64,000 nt of DNA from Mycobacterium sp. 155. GTDB taxonomy: Bacteria; Actinomycetota; Actinomycetes; Mycobacteriales; Mycobacteriaceae. The notes beneath the pieces are model-generated. The model worked only from the letters and a program-made list of their open reading frames with translations. It searched no databases and was not told the origin of the DNA. Below, in pieces: positions 27,947 to 39,164 of the stretch. The stretch spans positions 2,847,463-2,911,462 of the forward strand of contig NZ_KB892705.1 of NCBI RefSeq assembly GCF_000373905.1, written 5' to 3'. A program made the translations under genes and the position numbers. Positions within the stretch are counted from its first letter, which is position 1; every line of letters starts with the position of its first letter.

Positions 27947-30628
27947 GTGGTGAGCTGGCCGAAATTCGTGCGGGCCGAACTAAACTTCCCGTTCATGCAG
28001 TACACCGGCGGTACCCCGACGCTGGGCCCAGTCCCGTGGTTCCTGGCCACGCCGCCGGCGCCCAACCCGGAGATGGTGGACCGCCCGGCCATCGCCGCGA
28101 CACTGACGAAGCACGTGACGACACACCGGGCCACCGTGGTGACCGCACCTTCAGGATTCGGCAAAACGGTGTCCGTGACGCAATGGGCCACTGCCCGCCG
28201 TGAGGAGGTGCCCGGTTCGGTTTCGTGGCTGACCCTGACCGATCGGGTGGCCGACAGTGGTGATCTGCTGCGCGGCGTGATCACGGCATTGCAGGAGGCC
28301 GCCCACGACCGCGGCGACGCCGCGATGCACCGGAGGCTGACCGCAGCTTTCGACTCGGTCTCGGCAACGACGACGATCGCGGCGATCGCGCCGTCGGAGA
28401 GCCCCGATCCGATCACCGTGGTGATCGACGATTTCCAGCACTCCCGGTACGCGGCTGACGGCGCAGATTTCGCAAACTTCGTCGAGCATGCGCCACCATG
28501 GCTGCGTCTGATCCTGATCACCACCGGCGCACTAGATCCCGCGCTGACCCGGTTGATGATGCACGGACATCTCGCACAGATCGGGCGGGAAGAACTTGCC
28601 ATGACCGCCGACGACATCATCGAGGCTGCCGCCAACCTGGATCGGCCCGTCAGTCCTGATCAAGCCGAGGCCATCTTGACGACGACCGCCGGATGGCCTG
28701 CCGCAGTACGCCTGATGCTGGTCAGTCGGCTCGAAACGCAACTGCTCAGCTCGGAATCGGACATGACCGACTACATTCGCTCCGTTGTGCTAAGGCGGAT
28801 GCGGCCCGAACTCGGCGACTTCGTACTCAGCACAACTGTTTCCACGCGGCTCGATGACCACCTCGCTCGTGTCCTGTCCGAGCGGACGCACGTGGCCGAC
28901 TTGATCAGCGAGTGCACCGGATCCGGACTGTTCATCGAACGGTTCGGTTCCGGCGAAGGGGCCGTCTACCGCTGGCACTCGATGTTCGCCCGGCATTGCC
29001 AGGCAATCCTGCAGAACAACGACCCGGACCGGTGGCTGCGGCTCAACGCTCTGGCCGCCGATGCGCTGGCGCAGAGCTACCCGTTGCAAGCGGTGGACCA
29101 CGCCATCCGCGCGGAAGCTGCCGGACTCGCCGTCGGCATCATCACGGACCACTGGCTCGAACTTCTGCTGCAATCACGCACCGAAACGCTCGACCGCGCC
29201 TGCACCGAGGTGGCCGGCGCGTTCGGCGAGAAGCCCGAGCTGCTGATGATCCGGGCATGTTGCCGTGACCTCGCCGGTGACACCCTTACCGCCAAACTGC
29301 TGCTCGGCCGGGCCGGCGCCCATAATCTGGACGAAACCGCCTCCCGGCGAATGGCATTCATCGCCGACATATCGCAGGTTTTGATATCGGCCGACCACGA
29401 CACCATGGTGGCCGCGGCCGAGCGGGCCGAGGCTGCGCTCGTCGACCGGACCATCGCGCCGCCCACCGTGTACGCCTGCGCACTGTTCGTTCTCGGTTGG
29501 GCACACTCGCGGCTGCGCCACGGATCCCAGGGCACGGTACTGCTCGAATCGGCCATCCACGAGTGTCGAGCGCAGGGGCTGCACGAATTGGTCGAACGCA
29601 GCCGCACCAGCCTCGCATTCGCCATGGTCGGAGGCGGTGAGTTCGACCGTGCGATGCGGTTCCTGAATGACGGCGGACAGAATACTCACCACGATTCCGA
29701 TTCCGATTCCGATTCCGATTCCGATCCGCATCTGTGGCTCTCCCACGATGGCGGCGGCATCGAACAGTTCACCGAAGGCTTCGTACGCTTCTGGCGTGGC
29801 GATCTGGAGCCGGCACGCGACGACTTCCTGGCGATGGATCAGACGATCGGGTCAGGGTACCCGGATGTAGGACGAATGATGTTGGCGCTCACCGTGGCTA
29901 CGCTGGGCGATCACAAGCTGATCGACATCGCCGGGGATGCGGTCGACCGCATCCCCGACGCCGACAGCCACGGAGTGCCTTGGACCAGTTACAAATTGAC
30001 GAGCCGTGCCAGGCTGGCCGAGATGCGCGGTGCCCGTGCCGAGGCCCTGGCGATGACAACACAACTCGAGGGTAGAAAGTACCTGCCGATGATGTTTGCG
30101 ATCGCGTCGGGCATCTGCCGCCGGTTGGGTGACACACCGCTGGCCCGGCGACTTGCCGGCGTGGCAACCGACTCCGAGGCACAGCCCTACAGCCGATCCT
30201 ACGGACATCTCGTTCTCGCGCTGCTGGATTGGGAGTCGGGCCGCGGCGTGCAGGCGCACCACAACCTCGAAAAGTGCCTGACCGCAGCCGCTCCGGAACA
30301 GGTGCGCTACCCGTTCATCGACCATGCGGACCCGGCATGCCTCGAGCTGTTGTCCTCGCACGCTTCGGAGACGGCGTACGGCACCTTCCTCGACGAGTGC
30401 GTCACGCTCTGCGAGCGCGCCGCCGTCCGCCAGACACCACCACCCGAACGATCGCTGACCGTGCGGGAGCGAGAAGTGTTGGCATTTCTGCGGACACCGT
30501 TGACCGCGGACGACATTGCCGCCCGCCTCGGCGTGTCGGTGAACACGATCAAGACGCACCAGCGCGCCATCTACCGCAAGTTGGGGGTGGCGAACCGTCG
30601 CGAAGCGGTCCAGATCGCCCGCACGTGA
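27947..30628 (+). CDS. Large LuxR-family (MalT-like, STAND ATPase) transcriptional regulator
   Basis: 893 residues. A STAND-type NTPase begins near residue 50 with Walker A TAPSGFGKTVS (67-74) and Walker B ITVVIDDFQ near 160; then a long helical-repeat region; then a LuxR HTH at about 828-890 (LTVREREVLAFL, VSVNTIKTHQRAIYRKLGV). Such proteins bind an inducer and ATP, oligomerise and activate nearby genes. It lies between two sulfatases and reads toward the second, so control of sulfatase expression is likely by position. GTG 27947 has no ribosome binding site; ATG 27995 is an alternative. A hexanucleotide repeat lies inside the gene. Confidence 0.88.
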   Translation: MVSWPKFVRAELNFPFMQYTGGTPTLGPVPWFLATPPAPNPEMVDRPAIAATLTKHVTTHRATVVTAPSGFGKTVSVTQWATARREEVPGSVSWLTLTDRVADSGDLLRGVITALQEAAHDRGDAAMHRRLTAAFDSVSATTTIAAIAPSESPDPITVVIDDFQHSRYAADGADFANFVEHAPPWLRLILITTGALDPALTRLMMHGHLAQIGREELAMTADDIIEAAANLDRPVSPDQAEAILTTTAGWPAAVRLMLVSRLETQLLSSESDMTDYIRSVVLRRMRPELGDFVLSTTVSTRLDDHLARVLSERTHVADLISECTGSGLFIERFGSGEGAVYRWHSMFARHCQAILQNNDPDRWLRLNALAADALAQSYPLQAVDHAIRAEAAGLAVGIITDHWLELLLQSRTETLDRACTEVAGAFGEKPELLMIRACCRDLAGDTLTAKLLLGRAGAHNLDETASRRMAFIADISQVLISADHDTMVAAAERAEAALVDRTIAPPTVYACALFVLGWAHSRLRHGSQGTVLLESAIHECRAQGLHELVERSRTSLAFAMVGGGEFDRAMRFLNDGGQNTHHDSDSDSDSDSDPHLWLSHDGGGIEQFTEGFVRFWRGDLEPARDDFLAMDQTIGSGYPDVGRMMLALTVATLGDHKLIDIAGDAVDRIPDADSHGVPWTSYKLTSRARLAEMRGARAEALAMTTQLEGRKYLPMMFAIASGICRRLGDTPLARRLAGVATDSEAQPYSRSYGHLVLALLDWESGRGVQAHHNLEKCLTAAAPEQVRYPFIDHADPACLELLSSHASETAYGTFLDECVTLCERAAVRQTPPPERSLTVREREVLAFLRTPLTADDIAARLGVSVNTIKTHQRAIYRKLGVANRREAVQIART
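29692..29727 (+). repeat. In-frame hexanucleotide microsatellite in the LuxR gene
   Basis: Five perfect CGATTC units followed by one variant, CGATCC, encoding alternating Asp and Ser (about residues 583-594). Unit gain or loss keeps the frame. Confidence 0.95.
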
Positions 30629-30868
30629 TCGCACCCGGTGCGCCCGACGCACGGCCTGTGGCACCGGCCCGAATTGAGCACATACCGCTCTCATCCTTTT
30701 CGGGTGATGCAGTCGCTGGGCGACAAAACTAGTGTTTCGATTCAGACGCCGAAGTGCGCGTCCACCCACGACCGTCCGGTGAGCGGTATCCGGCACCGGA
30801 TCACATAGCTAGGCTGCATCACCAATCGCACTACCCGACAACGGATTACCGAACGAAAGGTGCGCCAC

Positions 30869-33196
30869 ATGGTCGCTGAGTTCACCGGCGTGATCAACAT
30901 GGACGTACGGGATTCCAAAGAGGATTGGGGCCCGTTCGCGCCGCCGCAGGCCCGAGACGGCGCACCGAATGTGCTGTACGTGGTGTGGGACGACACCGGC
31001 ATCGGCGCGTGGGACACCTTCGGAGGCTTGATCGAGATGCCGACGTTGAACCGGATAGCCGAACGAGGTCTGCGGTACTCCAACTGGCACACCACGGCGC
31101 TGTGCTCACCTACCCGCTCATCCCTGCTCACCGGCCGCAACGCGCACATGAACGGAATGGCGTGCATCGTAGAGGGTGCGTCCGGATATCCCGGTCAGTC
31201 CGCGGTCATCCCGCCCGAATCAGGAACTGTGGCAGAAGTGCTGCGAAACAACGGATACAGCACTTACTGCGTCGGCAAGTGGCACCTCACCCCAGAGAAC
31301 GAGTCGAACATGGGCGCGTCGCGGCGCACCTGGCCGCTAGGTCGCGGATTCGAGCGCTACTACGGCTTCCTCGGCGGGGAGAGCAACCAGTGGTTCCCCG
31401 ATCTCGTCTACGACAACCACACTGTCGACCAGCCCTACCTTCCGGACGACGGCTACCACCTGTCCAAGGACCTGGTGGACCGCTCGATCGAATTTATCCG
31501 TGACGGCCAACAGGTGAATCCCGACAAGCCCTGGCTCATGTACTTGGCGTTCGGCGCCAACCATGCGCCGCACCACTCACCCAAGGAGTGGATCGACAAG
31601 TACCGGGGTGTGTTCGACGAGGGCTACGAGGTGTACCGCGAGAAGACCCTCGAACGGATGAAGCAGTTGGGTGTTGTGCCCGCGGACACCGAGATGGCCC
31701 CGATCAACCCGTGGCCGGCACCCGAGGTGATCGCCGAGATCGACTTGGTGCGGCCATGGGACGAACTCAACGACGACGAGAAAAAGCTGTTCTCCAGGAT
31801 GGCCGAGGTATACGCGGGCTTCTCCAGCTACACCGACCACGAACTCGGCCGGCTGATCGACTACCTGGAACAGACGGACCAGCTGGACAACACCGTCATC
31901 GTCGTCGTCTCCGACAACGGTGCCAGCGGCGAAGGCAGCCCCAACGGTTCGGTCAACGAGAACAAGTTCTTCAACAACTGGCCGGATGACCTCAAGGAGA
32001 ACCTGGAGAAACTCGACCTGCTCGGCGGGCCCGACACCTACAACCACTACCCCACCGGGTGGGCCGTGGCGTTCAACACCCCGTACAAGATGTTCAAGCG
32101 TTACACACTGGAAGGCGGCATCGCGGACCCGTTGATCGTGTCATGGCCGGTCGAGACAGCCGCGGTCGGTGGACAGTTCCGCGACCAGTATCACCATGCG
32201 GTCGACATCGTGCCCACCGTGTACGACTGCGCTCAGATCACCCCACCGGATGCGATCAACGGCATCACCCAGTACCCCATCCAAGGCGTGTCGATGCGGT
32301 ACAGCTTCGACCAATCCGATGCCGAAAGCACCCGCACCACACAGTATTACGAGATGCTCGGCACCCGGGCGCTCTACCACGACGGCTGGAAGATCGTCGC
32401 CCGCCACGGCGCCCTGTCGGGCGTCGGAAAATTCGGCACCGATACCTGGGAGCTGTACCACACCGAGACCGACCGGGCCGAAATGCACGATGTCGCCACA
32501 GATCACCCGGACAAGGTCGCCGAGATGGTCGGCATGTGGTTTGCCATCGCCGGCCGCAACAACGTATTTCCGCTCGATGACCGCACCGCACGCGAACGGC
32601 TGACCCTGGAGCGACCCAGCGCCAGCGCACACCGAACCGAGTTCACCTACTACCCGGGGACCGCCGACATTCCCGAGGGTGTGGCGCCGAACATCCGCAA
32701 TCGTTCGTTCAAGGTCCGCGCCGACATCGACATCGCAGCCGACCCAGCCTCCGGCGTGCTGGTCGCCCAGGGCAGCCGGTTCGGCGGCTACTCGCTGTTC
32801 CTCAAGGACAGCCGCCCCCACTACGCCTACAACTTCCTGGGCATCAACGAGACCCTGATATCCGGCGAACAACCGCTGACACCTGGGCAGCATTCGATCG
32901 TCGCCGAATTCATCAAAGATTCGGAGGATCCGCCCGGTGTCGCCAACGGCACCCTGCACCTCTCCGTCGACGGCACCGAGGTCGGCAGCGGTGCACTACG
33001 TACGCAGCCCGGAAAATTCAGCCTCGCCGGCGAAGGTCTTGCCGTCGGACGCGATACCGCGGACCCGGTCAGCAAGGAGTACGCGGCGGAATTCACGCTG
33101 ACGGGTATCGCCATCGACCACGTCACCATCACGCTGCAGGGCGATCACTACGTCAACGAAGACATTGAAGCGCACGCAATGCTGGCCCGGGAATAG
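30869..33196 (+). CDS. Second long arylsulfatase
   Basis: 775 residues, paralogue of atsA. Formylglycine precursor C79 in TTALCSPTRSSLL, exactly the position in AtsA; metal-site segments VVWDDTG and VVVSDNGASGEGS; FYGF-type segment YYGFLGGESNQWFPDL. Cytosolic (no signal peptide), so presumably matured by the enzyme at 23841. ATG 30869 is preferred over GTG 30860 because GAAAGG lies 8 nt before it and the start then aligns with AtsA. Transcribed away from atsA and downstream of the LuxR regulator across a 240-bp gap, so probably with its own promoter. Substrate unknown. Confidence 0.93.
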   Translation: MVAEFTGVINMDVRDSKEDWGPFAPPQARDGAPNVLYVVWDDTGIGAWDTFGGLIEMPTLNRIAERGLRYSNWHTTALCSPTRSSLLTGRNAHMNGMACIVEGASGYPGQSAVIPPESGTVAEVLRNNGYSTYCVGKWHLTPENESNMGASRRTWPLGRGFERYYGFLGGESNQWFPDLVYDNHTVDQPYLPDDGYHLSKDLVDRSIEFIRDGQQVNPDKPWLMYLAFGANHAPHHSPKEWIDKYRGVFDEGYEVYREKTLERMKQLGVVPADTEMAPINPWPAPEVIAEIDLVRPWDELNDDEKKLFSRMAEVYAGFSSYTDHELGRLIDYLEQTDQLDNTVIVVVSDNGASGEGSPNGSVNENKFFNNWPDDLKENLEKLDLLGGPDTYNHYPTGWAVAFNTPYKMFKRYTLEGGIADPLIVSWPVETAAVGGQFRDQYHHAVDIVPTVYDCAQITPPDAINGITQYPIQGVSMRYSFDQSDAESTRTTQYYEMLGTRALYHDGWKIVARHGALSGVGKFGTDTWELYHTETDRAEMHDVATDHPDKVAEMVGMWFAIAGRNNVFPLDDRTARERLTLERPSASAHRTEFTYYPGTADIPEGVAPNIRNRSFKVRADIDIAADPASGVLVAQGSRFGGYSLFLKDSRPHYAYNFLGINETLISGEQPLTPGQHSIVAEFIKDSEDPPGVANGTLHLSVDGTEVGSGALRTQPGKFSLAGEGLAVGRDTADPVSKEYAAEFTLTGIAIDHVTITLQGDHYVNEDIEAHAMLARE

Positions 33197-33231
33197 CATC
33201 TGGAATCCACATGCAGTGAACTACCTTGAGG

Positions 33232-33293
33232 GCGAGCAGACACAAAAAGTGCCCCAAATCTTCGGATTTGGGGCACTTTTTGTGTCTGCTCGC
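33232..33293. repeat. Palindromic repeat, copy 4: perfect 29-bp hairpin
   Basis: Both arms are exact 29-bp complements (33232-33260 and 33265-33293) around TTCG closed by C-G, the very stable cUUCGg tetraloop. Arms start GCGAGCAGACACAAAAAGTG. It lies between the convergent stops of the sulfatase (33196) and rpsQ (33303) and is an obvious bidirectional terminator candidate; the A5/T5 runs inside the stem may give a U-rich segment either way. Confidence 0.92.
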
Positions 33294-33302
33294 GCAGAGA
33301 AA

Positions 33303-33599
33303 TTACTTGGCGCGTTCCAGCACCTCGACCAGCCGCCACCGCTTGGTGGCCGACAGCGGCCGAGTCTCCATCAGCGACACGCGGTCGCCGATGCCGGCAT
33401 CGCCGTTCTCGTCGTGCGCCTTGACCTTCTTGGTGGTGCGGATGATCTTGCCGTAGAGCGGGTGGCTCTTACGATCTTCCAGCTCGACCACGATGGTCTT
33501 CTGCATCTTGTCGCTGACCACGTAGCCGATGGCGGTCTTGCGACGGCCGCGGGGCTTCTCGGTGGCCGGCGTGTGCTTAGGGCCCTTAGTTTCTGCCAT
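33303..33599 (-). CDS. rpsQ: 30S ribosomal protein S17
   Basis: 98 residues. [20 protein letters not shown] and the [20 protein letters not shown] signature. Last gene of the S10 cluster here; the hairpin repeat 10 bp downstream probably ends the transcript. Confidence 0.97.
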   Translation of the reverse strand: MAETKGPKHTPATEKPRGRRKTAIGYVVSDKMQKTIVVELEDRKSHPLYGKIIRTTKKVKAHDENGDAGIGDRVSLMETRPLSATKRWRLVEVLERAK

Positions 33600-33601
33600 C
33601 T

Positions 33602-33835
33602 TTACGATTCCTCACCACTGGGCCCGGAAGCCAGGCCCAACTCACGTTCACGCAGCACGGTGTAAAGCCGTGCAATCTCCTGGCGTACGACGCGCAGCCG
33701 CCGATTGTTCGCGAGCTGCCCGGTCGCCATCTGGAAGCGCAGGTTGAACAGCTCTTCCTTGGACTCGCGGAGCTTGTCCTTCAACTCGTCGTCGGTCAGT
33801 TCGCGCAGTTCACCAGGCGAAGTTCCCACTGCCAT
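33602..33835 (-). CDS. rpmC: 50S ribosomal protein L29
   Basis: 77 residues. [20 protein letters not shown] and [20 protein letters not shown] are diagnostic; short acidic tail SGPSGEES as in other mycobacteria. Overlaps rplP by 1 bp. Confidence 0.97.
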   Translation of the reverse strand: MAVGTSPGELRELTDDELKDKLRESKEELFNLRFQMATGQLANNRRLRVVRQEIARLYTVLRERELGLASGPSGEES

Positions 33836-34251
33836 CAGAACTGCTCCTCTCGACTCACGATGCGTGCCTTGATCGGCAACTTGTGGATTGCACGGGTCAG
33901 CGCTTCCTTGGCGATCTTCTCATCGGGATAGCTGATCTCGAACAGCACGCGGCCAGGCTTGACGTTGGCGACCCACCACTCCGGCGAACCCTTACCGGAA
34001 CCCATGCGGGTTTCGGCGGGCTTCTTGGTCAGCGGGCGGTCCGGGAAGATGTTGATCCACACCTTGCCGCCACGTTTGATGTGCCGGTTGATGGCGATAC
34101 GAGCGGACTCGATCTGCCGGTTGGTGATGTAGGCGTGTTCCAGCGCCTGGATGCCATAGTCGCCGAAGCTCACCGACGTGCCGCCGCTGGCGATGCCACG
34201 CTGCTCGGGGTGATGTTGCTTGCGGTGCTTGACCTTACGGGGAATCAGCAT
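33835..34251 (-). CDS. rplP: 50S ribosomal protein L16
   Basis: 138 residues. [20 protein letters not shown] with [20 protein letters not shown] and [19 protein letters not shown], the L16 signatures near the A-site tRNA. Two bp from rpsC. Confidence 0.97.
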   Translation of the reverse strand: MLIPRKVKHRKQHHPEQRGIASGGTSVSFGDYGIQALEHAYITNRQIESARIAINRHIKRGGKVWINIFPDRPLTKKPAETRMGSGKGSPEWWVANVKPGRVLFEISYPDEKIAKEALTRAIHKLPIKARIVSREEQF

Positions 34252-34253
34252 GT

Positions 34254-35584
<1,331 letters not shown>

Positions 35585-35587
35585 GGC

Positions 35588-35869
35588 CTACCGCCGCTTC
35601 GCTTTCCGGTCGTCCTTGATGTGACCCTTGAACGTACGGGTCGGTGCAAACTCGCCCAGCTTGTGTCCGACCATCGCCTCGGTGACGAACACCGGCACGT
35701 GCTTGCGACCGTCGTGGACGGCGAAGGTGTGCCCGATGAAGTCCGGGATGATGGTGGACCGACGCGACCAGGTCTTGATGACCTGCTTGGTGTTCTTCTC
35801 GTTCTGAACGTCGACCTTCTTGAGCAGATGGTCGTCGACGAACGGACCCTTCTTCAGGCTGCGTGGCAT
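35588..35869 (-). CDS. rpsS: 30S ribosomal protein S19
   Basis: 93 residues. [20 protein letters not shown] and the C-terminal [20 protein letters not shown]. Forms the head of the 30S with S13. Between rplB and rplV. Confidence 0.98.
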
Positions 35870-35881
35870 CGCTATTTACTC

Positions 35882-36718
35882 CTAGCGCTTCTTGCCGGTG
35901 CGCCGGCGTCGGACGATGAGCTTGTCGCTCGCCTTCTTGGGCTTACGGGTGCGGCCCTCAGGCTTGCCCCACGGGCTCACCGGGTGACGGCCACCGGAGG
36001 TCTTACCCTCACCACCACCGTGCGGGTGGTCGACAGGGTTCATCACGACGCCACGGACGGTGGGACGCTTGCCCTTCCACCGCATACGGCCGGCCTTACC
36101 CCAGTTGATGTTGGCCTGTTCGGCGTTGCCGACCTCGCCGACGGTGGCACGGCAGCGGACGTCGACACGACGGATCTCACCCGACGGCATACGCAGCGAG
36201 GCGTAAGTGCCTTCCTTGCCGAGCAGCTGGATGCTGACACCGGCGGAACGGGCCAGCTTGGCCCCACCACCGGGCCGCAGCTCCACGGCGTGGATCACGG
36301 TGCCGGCCGGGATGTTGCGCAGCGGCAGGTTGTTACCCGGCTTGATGTCGGCGTTGGCGCCCGACTCGATCACGTCACCCTGCTTGATGCCCTGCGGCGC
36401 GATGATGTAGCGCTTCTCGCCGTCGAGGAAGTGGAGCAGCGCGATGTTCGCGGTCCGGTTCGGGTCGTACTCGATGTGCGCGACCTTGGCGTTGACGCCG
36501 TCCTTGTCATGGCGACGGAAGTCGATGACGCGGTAGGCGCGCTTGTGGCCGCCACCCTTGTGTCGGGTGGTGATGCGGCCGTGGGCATTACGCCCACCGG
36601 TGCCGCTCAGCGGGCGAACCAGCGACTTCTCCGGAGTCGAACGAGTGATCTCGGCGAAATCGGAGACGCTGGCACCGCGACGACCCGGAGTCGTCGGCTT
36701 GTACTTGCGAATTCCCAT
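35882..36718 (-). CDS. rplB: 50S ribosomal protein L2
   Basis: 278 residues. [20 protein letters not shown], and the peptidyl-transferase-proximal signature [20 protein letters not shown] with the essential His of the HPHGGG loop. Usual position after rplW. Confidence 0.98.
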   Translation of the reverse strand: MGIRKYKPTTPGRRGASVSDFAEITRSTPEKSLVRPLSGTGGRNAHGRITTRHKGGGHKRAYRVIDFRRHDKDGVNAKVAHIEYDPNRTANIALLHFLDGEKRYIIAPQGIKQGDVIESGANADIKPGNNLPLRNIPAGTVIHAVELRPGGGAKLARSAGVSIQLLGKEGTYASLRMPSGEIRRVDVRCRATVGEVGNAEQANINWGKAGRMRWKGKRPTVRGVVMNPVDHPHGGGEGKTSGGRHPVSPWGKPEGRTRKPKKASDKLIVRRRRTGKKR

Positions 36719-36746
36719 ATCAGTTAAATCCTCTTAGTTCCCGGCT

Positions 36747-37049
36747 CTAGGCCGGCGCTCCGAACAGATCGATCGGCTTGCTGCCCGCAGCCAACGTGAC
36801 GATGGCGCGCTTGGTGCTCTTGCGCTGCCCGAAACCAGCGCGAGTGCGCTTGCGCTTGCCCTGCCGGTTGGCGGTGTTCACCGAATCGACCTTGACGTTG
36901 AAGATCTTCTCGATAGCGATCTTGATCTGTGTCTTGTTCGAATCCGGGTGCACCACAAAGGTGTACACATTGTCCTCGATCAGCCCGTACGACTTCTCCG
37001 AGATGACCGGAGCCAGGATGATGTCGCGGGGGTCGGTCACGGTTGCCAT
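36747..37049 (-). CDS. rplW: 50S ribosomal protein L23
   Basis: 100 residues. [20 protein letters not shown] and the extended loop [20 protein letters not shown]. Docking site of trigger factor and SRP at the tunnel exit. Overlaps rplD by 1 bp. Confidence 0.97.
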   Translation of the reverse strand: MATVTDPRDIILAPVISEKSYGLIEDNVYTFVVHPDSNKTQIKIAIEKIFNVKVDSVNTANRQGKRKRTRAGFGQRKSTKRAIVTLAAGSKPIDLFGAPA

Positions 37050-37705
37050 CAGGCCGACACCTCTTCTTTCTGGTCCTTGGTGCTCGAGGCGATGTAGGCG
37101 TTCAGCGCCTCGACCGAAAACACCACGTCGTCGGCGTTGAGCACGTCGTAGGTGTTGAGCTGATCCGGCGAGATCACATGCACGCCAGGCAGATTGCGCA
37201 CGCTCTTGGCGCCCACCTCGTCGGTGCGACCGATGACGACGAGCACCTTCTTGTTCTCCGTCAGCGTGCTCAGGAATGCCTTGGCACCCTTAGTCGACGG
37301 GGTTTGGCCCTCGATCAACTCGGTGACTGCGTGGATGCGCTCGTTGCGGGCCCGGTCCGAAAGCGCGCCGCGCAGGGCGGCGGCGATCATCTTCTTCGGG
37401 GTCCGCTGGCTGTAGTCGCGCGGCTGCGGGCCGTGAACGACGCCACCACCGGTGAACTGCGGCGCGCGGGTCGAGCCCTGACGGGCGCGGCCGGTGCCCT
37501 TCTGCCGGTACGGCTTCTTTCCACCACCGGAGACCGCACCGCGAGTCTTGGTCGCGTGCGTGCCCTGACGCTTGGCGGCCAGCTGCGCGGTGACCACCTG
37601 GTGCATCAGCGCGATGTTGGGCTCGACATCGAACAGGGCAGCCGGCAGTTCTACCGTGCCGTCCGTGTTACCTGCCGGAGTCTTGACGTCAACTTTGAGT
37701 GTCAT
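37049..37705 (-). CDS. rplD: 50S ribosomal protein L4
   Basis: 218 residues. The tunnel loop [20 protein letters not shown] and [20 protein letters not shown] are diagnostic. In E. coli L4 represses its own S10 operon through the leader; the long leader before rpsJ here makes a comparable control possible. Overlaps rplC and rplW by 1 bp each. Confidence 0.97.
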   Translation of the reverse strand: MTLKVDVKTPAGNTDGTVELPAALFDVEPNIALMHQVVTAQLAAKRQGTHATKTRGAVSGGGKKPYRQKGTGRARQGSTRAPQFTGGGVVHGPQPRDYSQRTPKKMIAAALRGALSDRARNERIHAVTELIEGQTPSTKGAKAFLSTLTENKKVLVVIGRTDEVGAKSVRNLPGVHVISPDQLNTYDVLNADDVVFSVEALNAYIASSTKDQKEEVSA

Positions 37706-38358
37706 TACTTCTCGCCTCGCTTGATTGCGCTGCGGACGACAACCAGTCCACCGTTACGTCCGGGGATGGCGCCCTTGATCAACAGCACGCCGTTCTCGGC
37801 ATCGACCTTGTGCACCTTGAGATTCTGGGTGGTCACCCGATCGTTGCCCATACGGCCCGACATCCGGGTGCCCTTGAACACGCGGCCCGGGGTGGCGCAG
37901 CCACCGATCGAACCGGGGCGGCGGTGCACTGCCTGGGCACCGTGTGCGGCGCCCTGGCCACTGAAACCGTGACGCTTCATGGTGCCGGCGAAGCCCTTGC
38001 CCTTGCTGGTGCCGGTCACGTCGACGTAAGCACCGTCGGCGAAGATCTCGGCGGTCAGTTCCTGACCCACCTCGTACTCGGCGGCGGCAGCCTCGTCATC
38101 GAGCCGCAACTCGGCCAGGTGCCGGCGCGGGTTCACGCCCGCGGCGGCGTACTGACCGGTGACCGGCTTGTTGACCTTGCGCGGGCTGATCTCGCCGTAA
38201 GCGAGCTGCACAGCGCTGTAGCCATCGCGCTCGGGGGTACGGATACGGGTCACCACGTTGGGGCCGGCCTTGACGACCGTCACCGGGACGACTTTGTTGT
38301 TCTCGTCGAACACCTGCGTCATGCCCAGCTTGGTGCCCAAAATGCCTTTTCTAGCCAT
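37705..38358 (-). CDS. rplC: 50S ribosomal protein L3
   Basis: 217 residues. [20 protein letters not shown] and the signature [19 protein letters not shown] with [19 protein letters not shown]. Residues near the peptidyl-transferase centre show no obvious linezolid-type change (the Cys of the C154R mutation is not identifiable here with certainty). Confidence 0.97.
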   Translation of the reverse strand: MARKGILGTKLGMTQVFDENNKVVPVTVVKAGPNVVTRIRTPERDGYSAVQLAYGEISPRKVNKPVTGQYAAAGVNPRRHLAELRLDDEAAAAEYEVGQELTAEIFADGAYVDVTGTSKGKGFAGTMKRHGFSGQGAAHGAQAVHRRPGSIGGCATPGRVFKGTRMSGRMGNDRVTTQNLKVHKVDAENGVLLIKGAIPGRNGGLVVVRSAIKRGEK

Positions 38359-38385
38359 TTGATTCGGGATCTCCTACTGGGATAA

Positions 38386-38691
38386 CTACTGAATATTGAC
38401 GTCGACACTGGCCGGCAGATCGATGCGCATGAGAGCGTCAACGGTCTTGGGCGTCGGGTCGAGGATGTCGATCAGCCGCTTGTGCGTGCGCATCTCGAAA
38501 TGCTCCCGCGAGTCCTTGTACTTGTGCGGGGACCGGATAACGCAGTACACGTTCTTCTCGGTCGGCAGCGGCACGGGGCCCACCACACTGGCACCGGTAC
38601 GGGTGACCGTTTCGACGATCTTGCGCGCCGAGGCGTCAATGGCCTCATGGTCGTAGGCCTTGAGCCTGATGCGGATCTTCTGTCCCGCCAC
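38386..38691 (-). CDS. rpsJ: 30S ribosomal protein S10 (NusE)
   Basis: 101 residues. [20 protein letters not shown] and [20 protein letters not shown]. Also acts as NusE in antitermination with NusB. First gene of the S10 operon, with a leader of about 260 nt upstream. Confidence 0.98.
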
Positions 38692-39164
38692 GCTTCTCCT
38701 ACCTCGCTCCTGCTTCGTACATCGGCCGGCCGTCCCGGGACGAACCCGTCGGGCCTGGTGCCCCGGCGCGGATCGCGCCGAGATTTGCCGCCGCTGTTTA
38801 CCTGTCTATGGTCCACCGGTCCCCGCGGTCGGGCGTGTCGCCCTCGTGCACACTCGCCCGCTCAGGAAATCCGTCACGATCGAGGCTGGGACCGGATGCG
38901 CCCATTTGGGCGCCGGTCGGATGCCCGGCCAGGAAGTACCTGGCGCAGGGCAACCCGAACAGTATGCCTTAGATCCCAGCCCGCTCCAAATCCCTGGTCA
39001 AACGGCTTCCTGCAGCATCGGGAGCATGGGCCGAATACTCGTACGCGCCGAGATTCACCTCAGGGACAGATTAGCCGTCGGATTTGTCCCTGACGTGAAT
39101 CTGGGCGCATCGGGTCGGCGTTCACCAACCGCAACTTATCTTACTTCCCAGTAAGATCGTTGCC
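38692..39164 (-). promoter_or_regulatory. S10 operon promoter and structured leader
   Basis: This 473-bp gap has no gene. On the minus strand TACTGT (38964-38959) is a good -10, with TTGGAG (38989-38984) as a weak -35 at 19 bp; TTGACC lies a little further up. The leader of about 260 nt contains a perfect palindrome, GCGCCCATTTGGGCGC (38898-38913), extended by ACCG/CGGT, and a CCAGG/CCTGG hairpin. It could mediate autoregulation by L4 or simply fold. Confidence 0.5.

Noticed and set aside
23841..33196. Sulfatase island as a recent mobile insertion
   Set aside because: No integrase, transposase, direct repeats or tRNA at its edges, and part of it is in the same place in M. tuberculosis.
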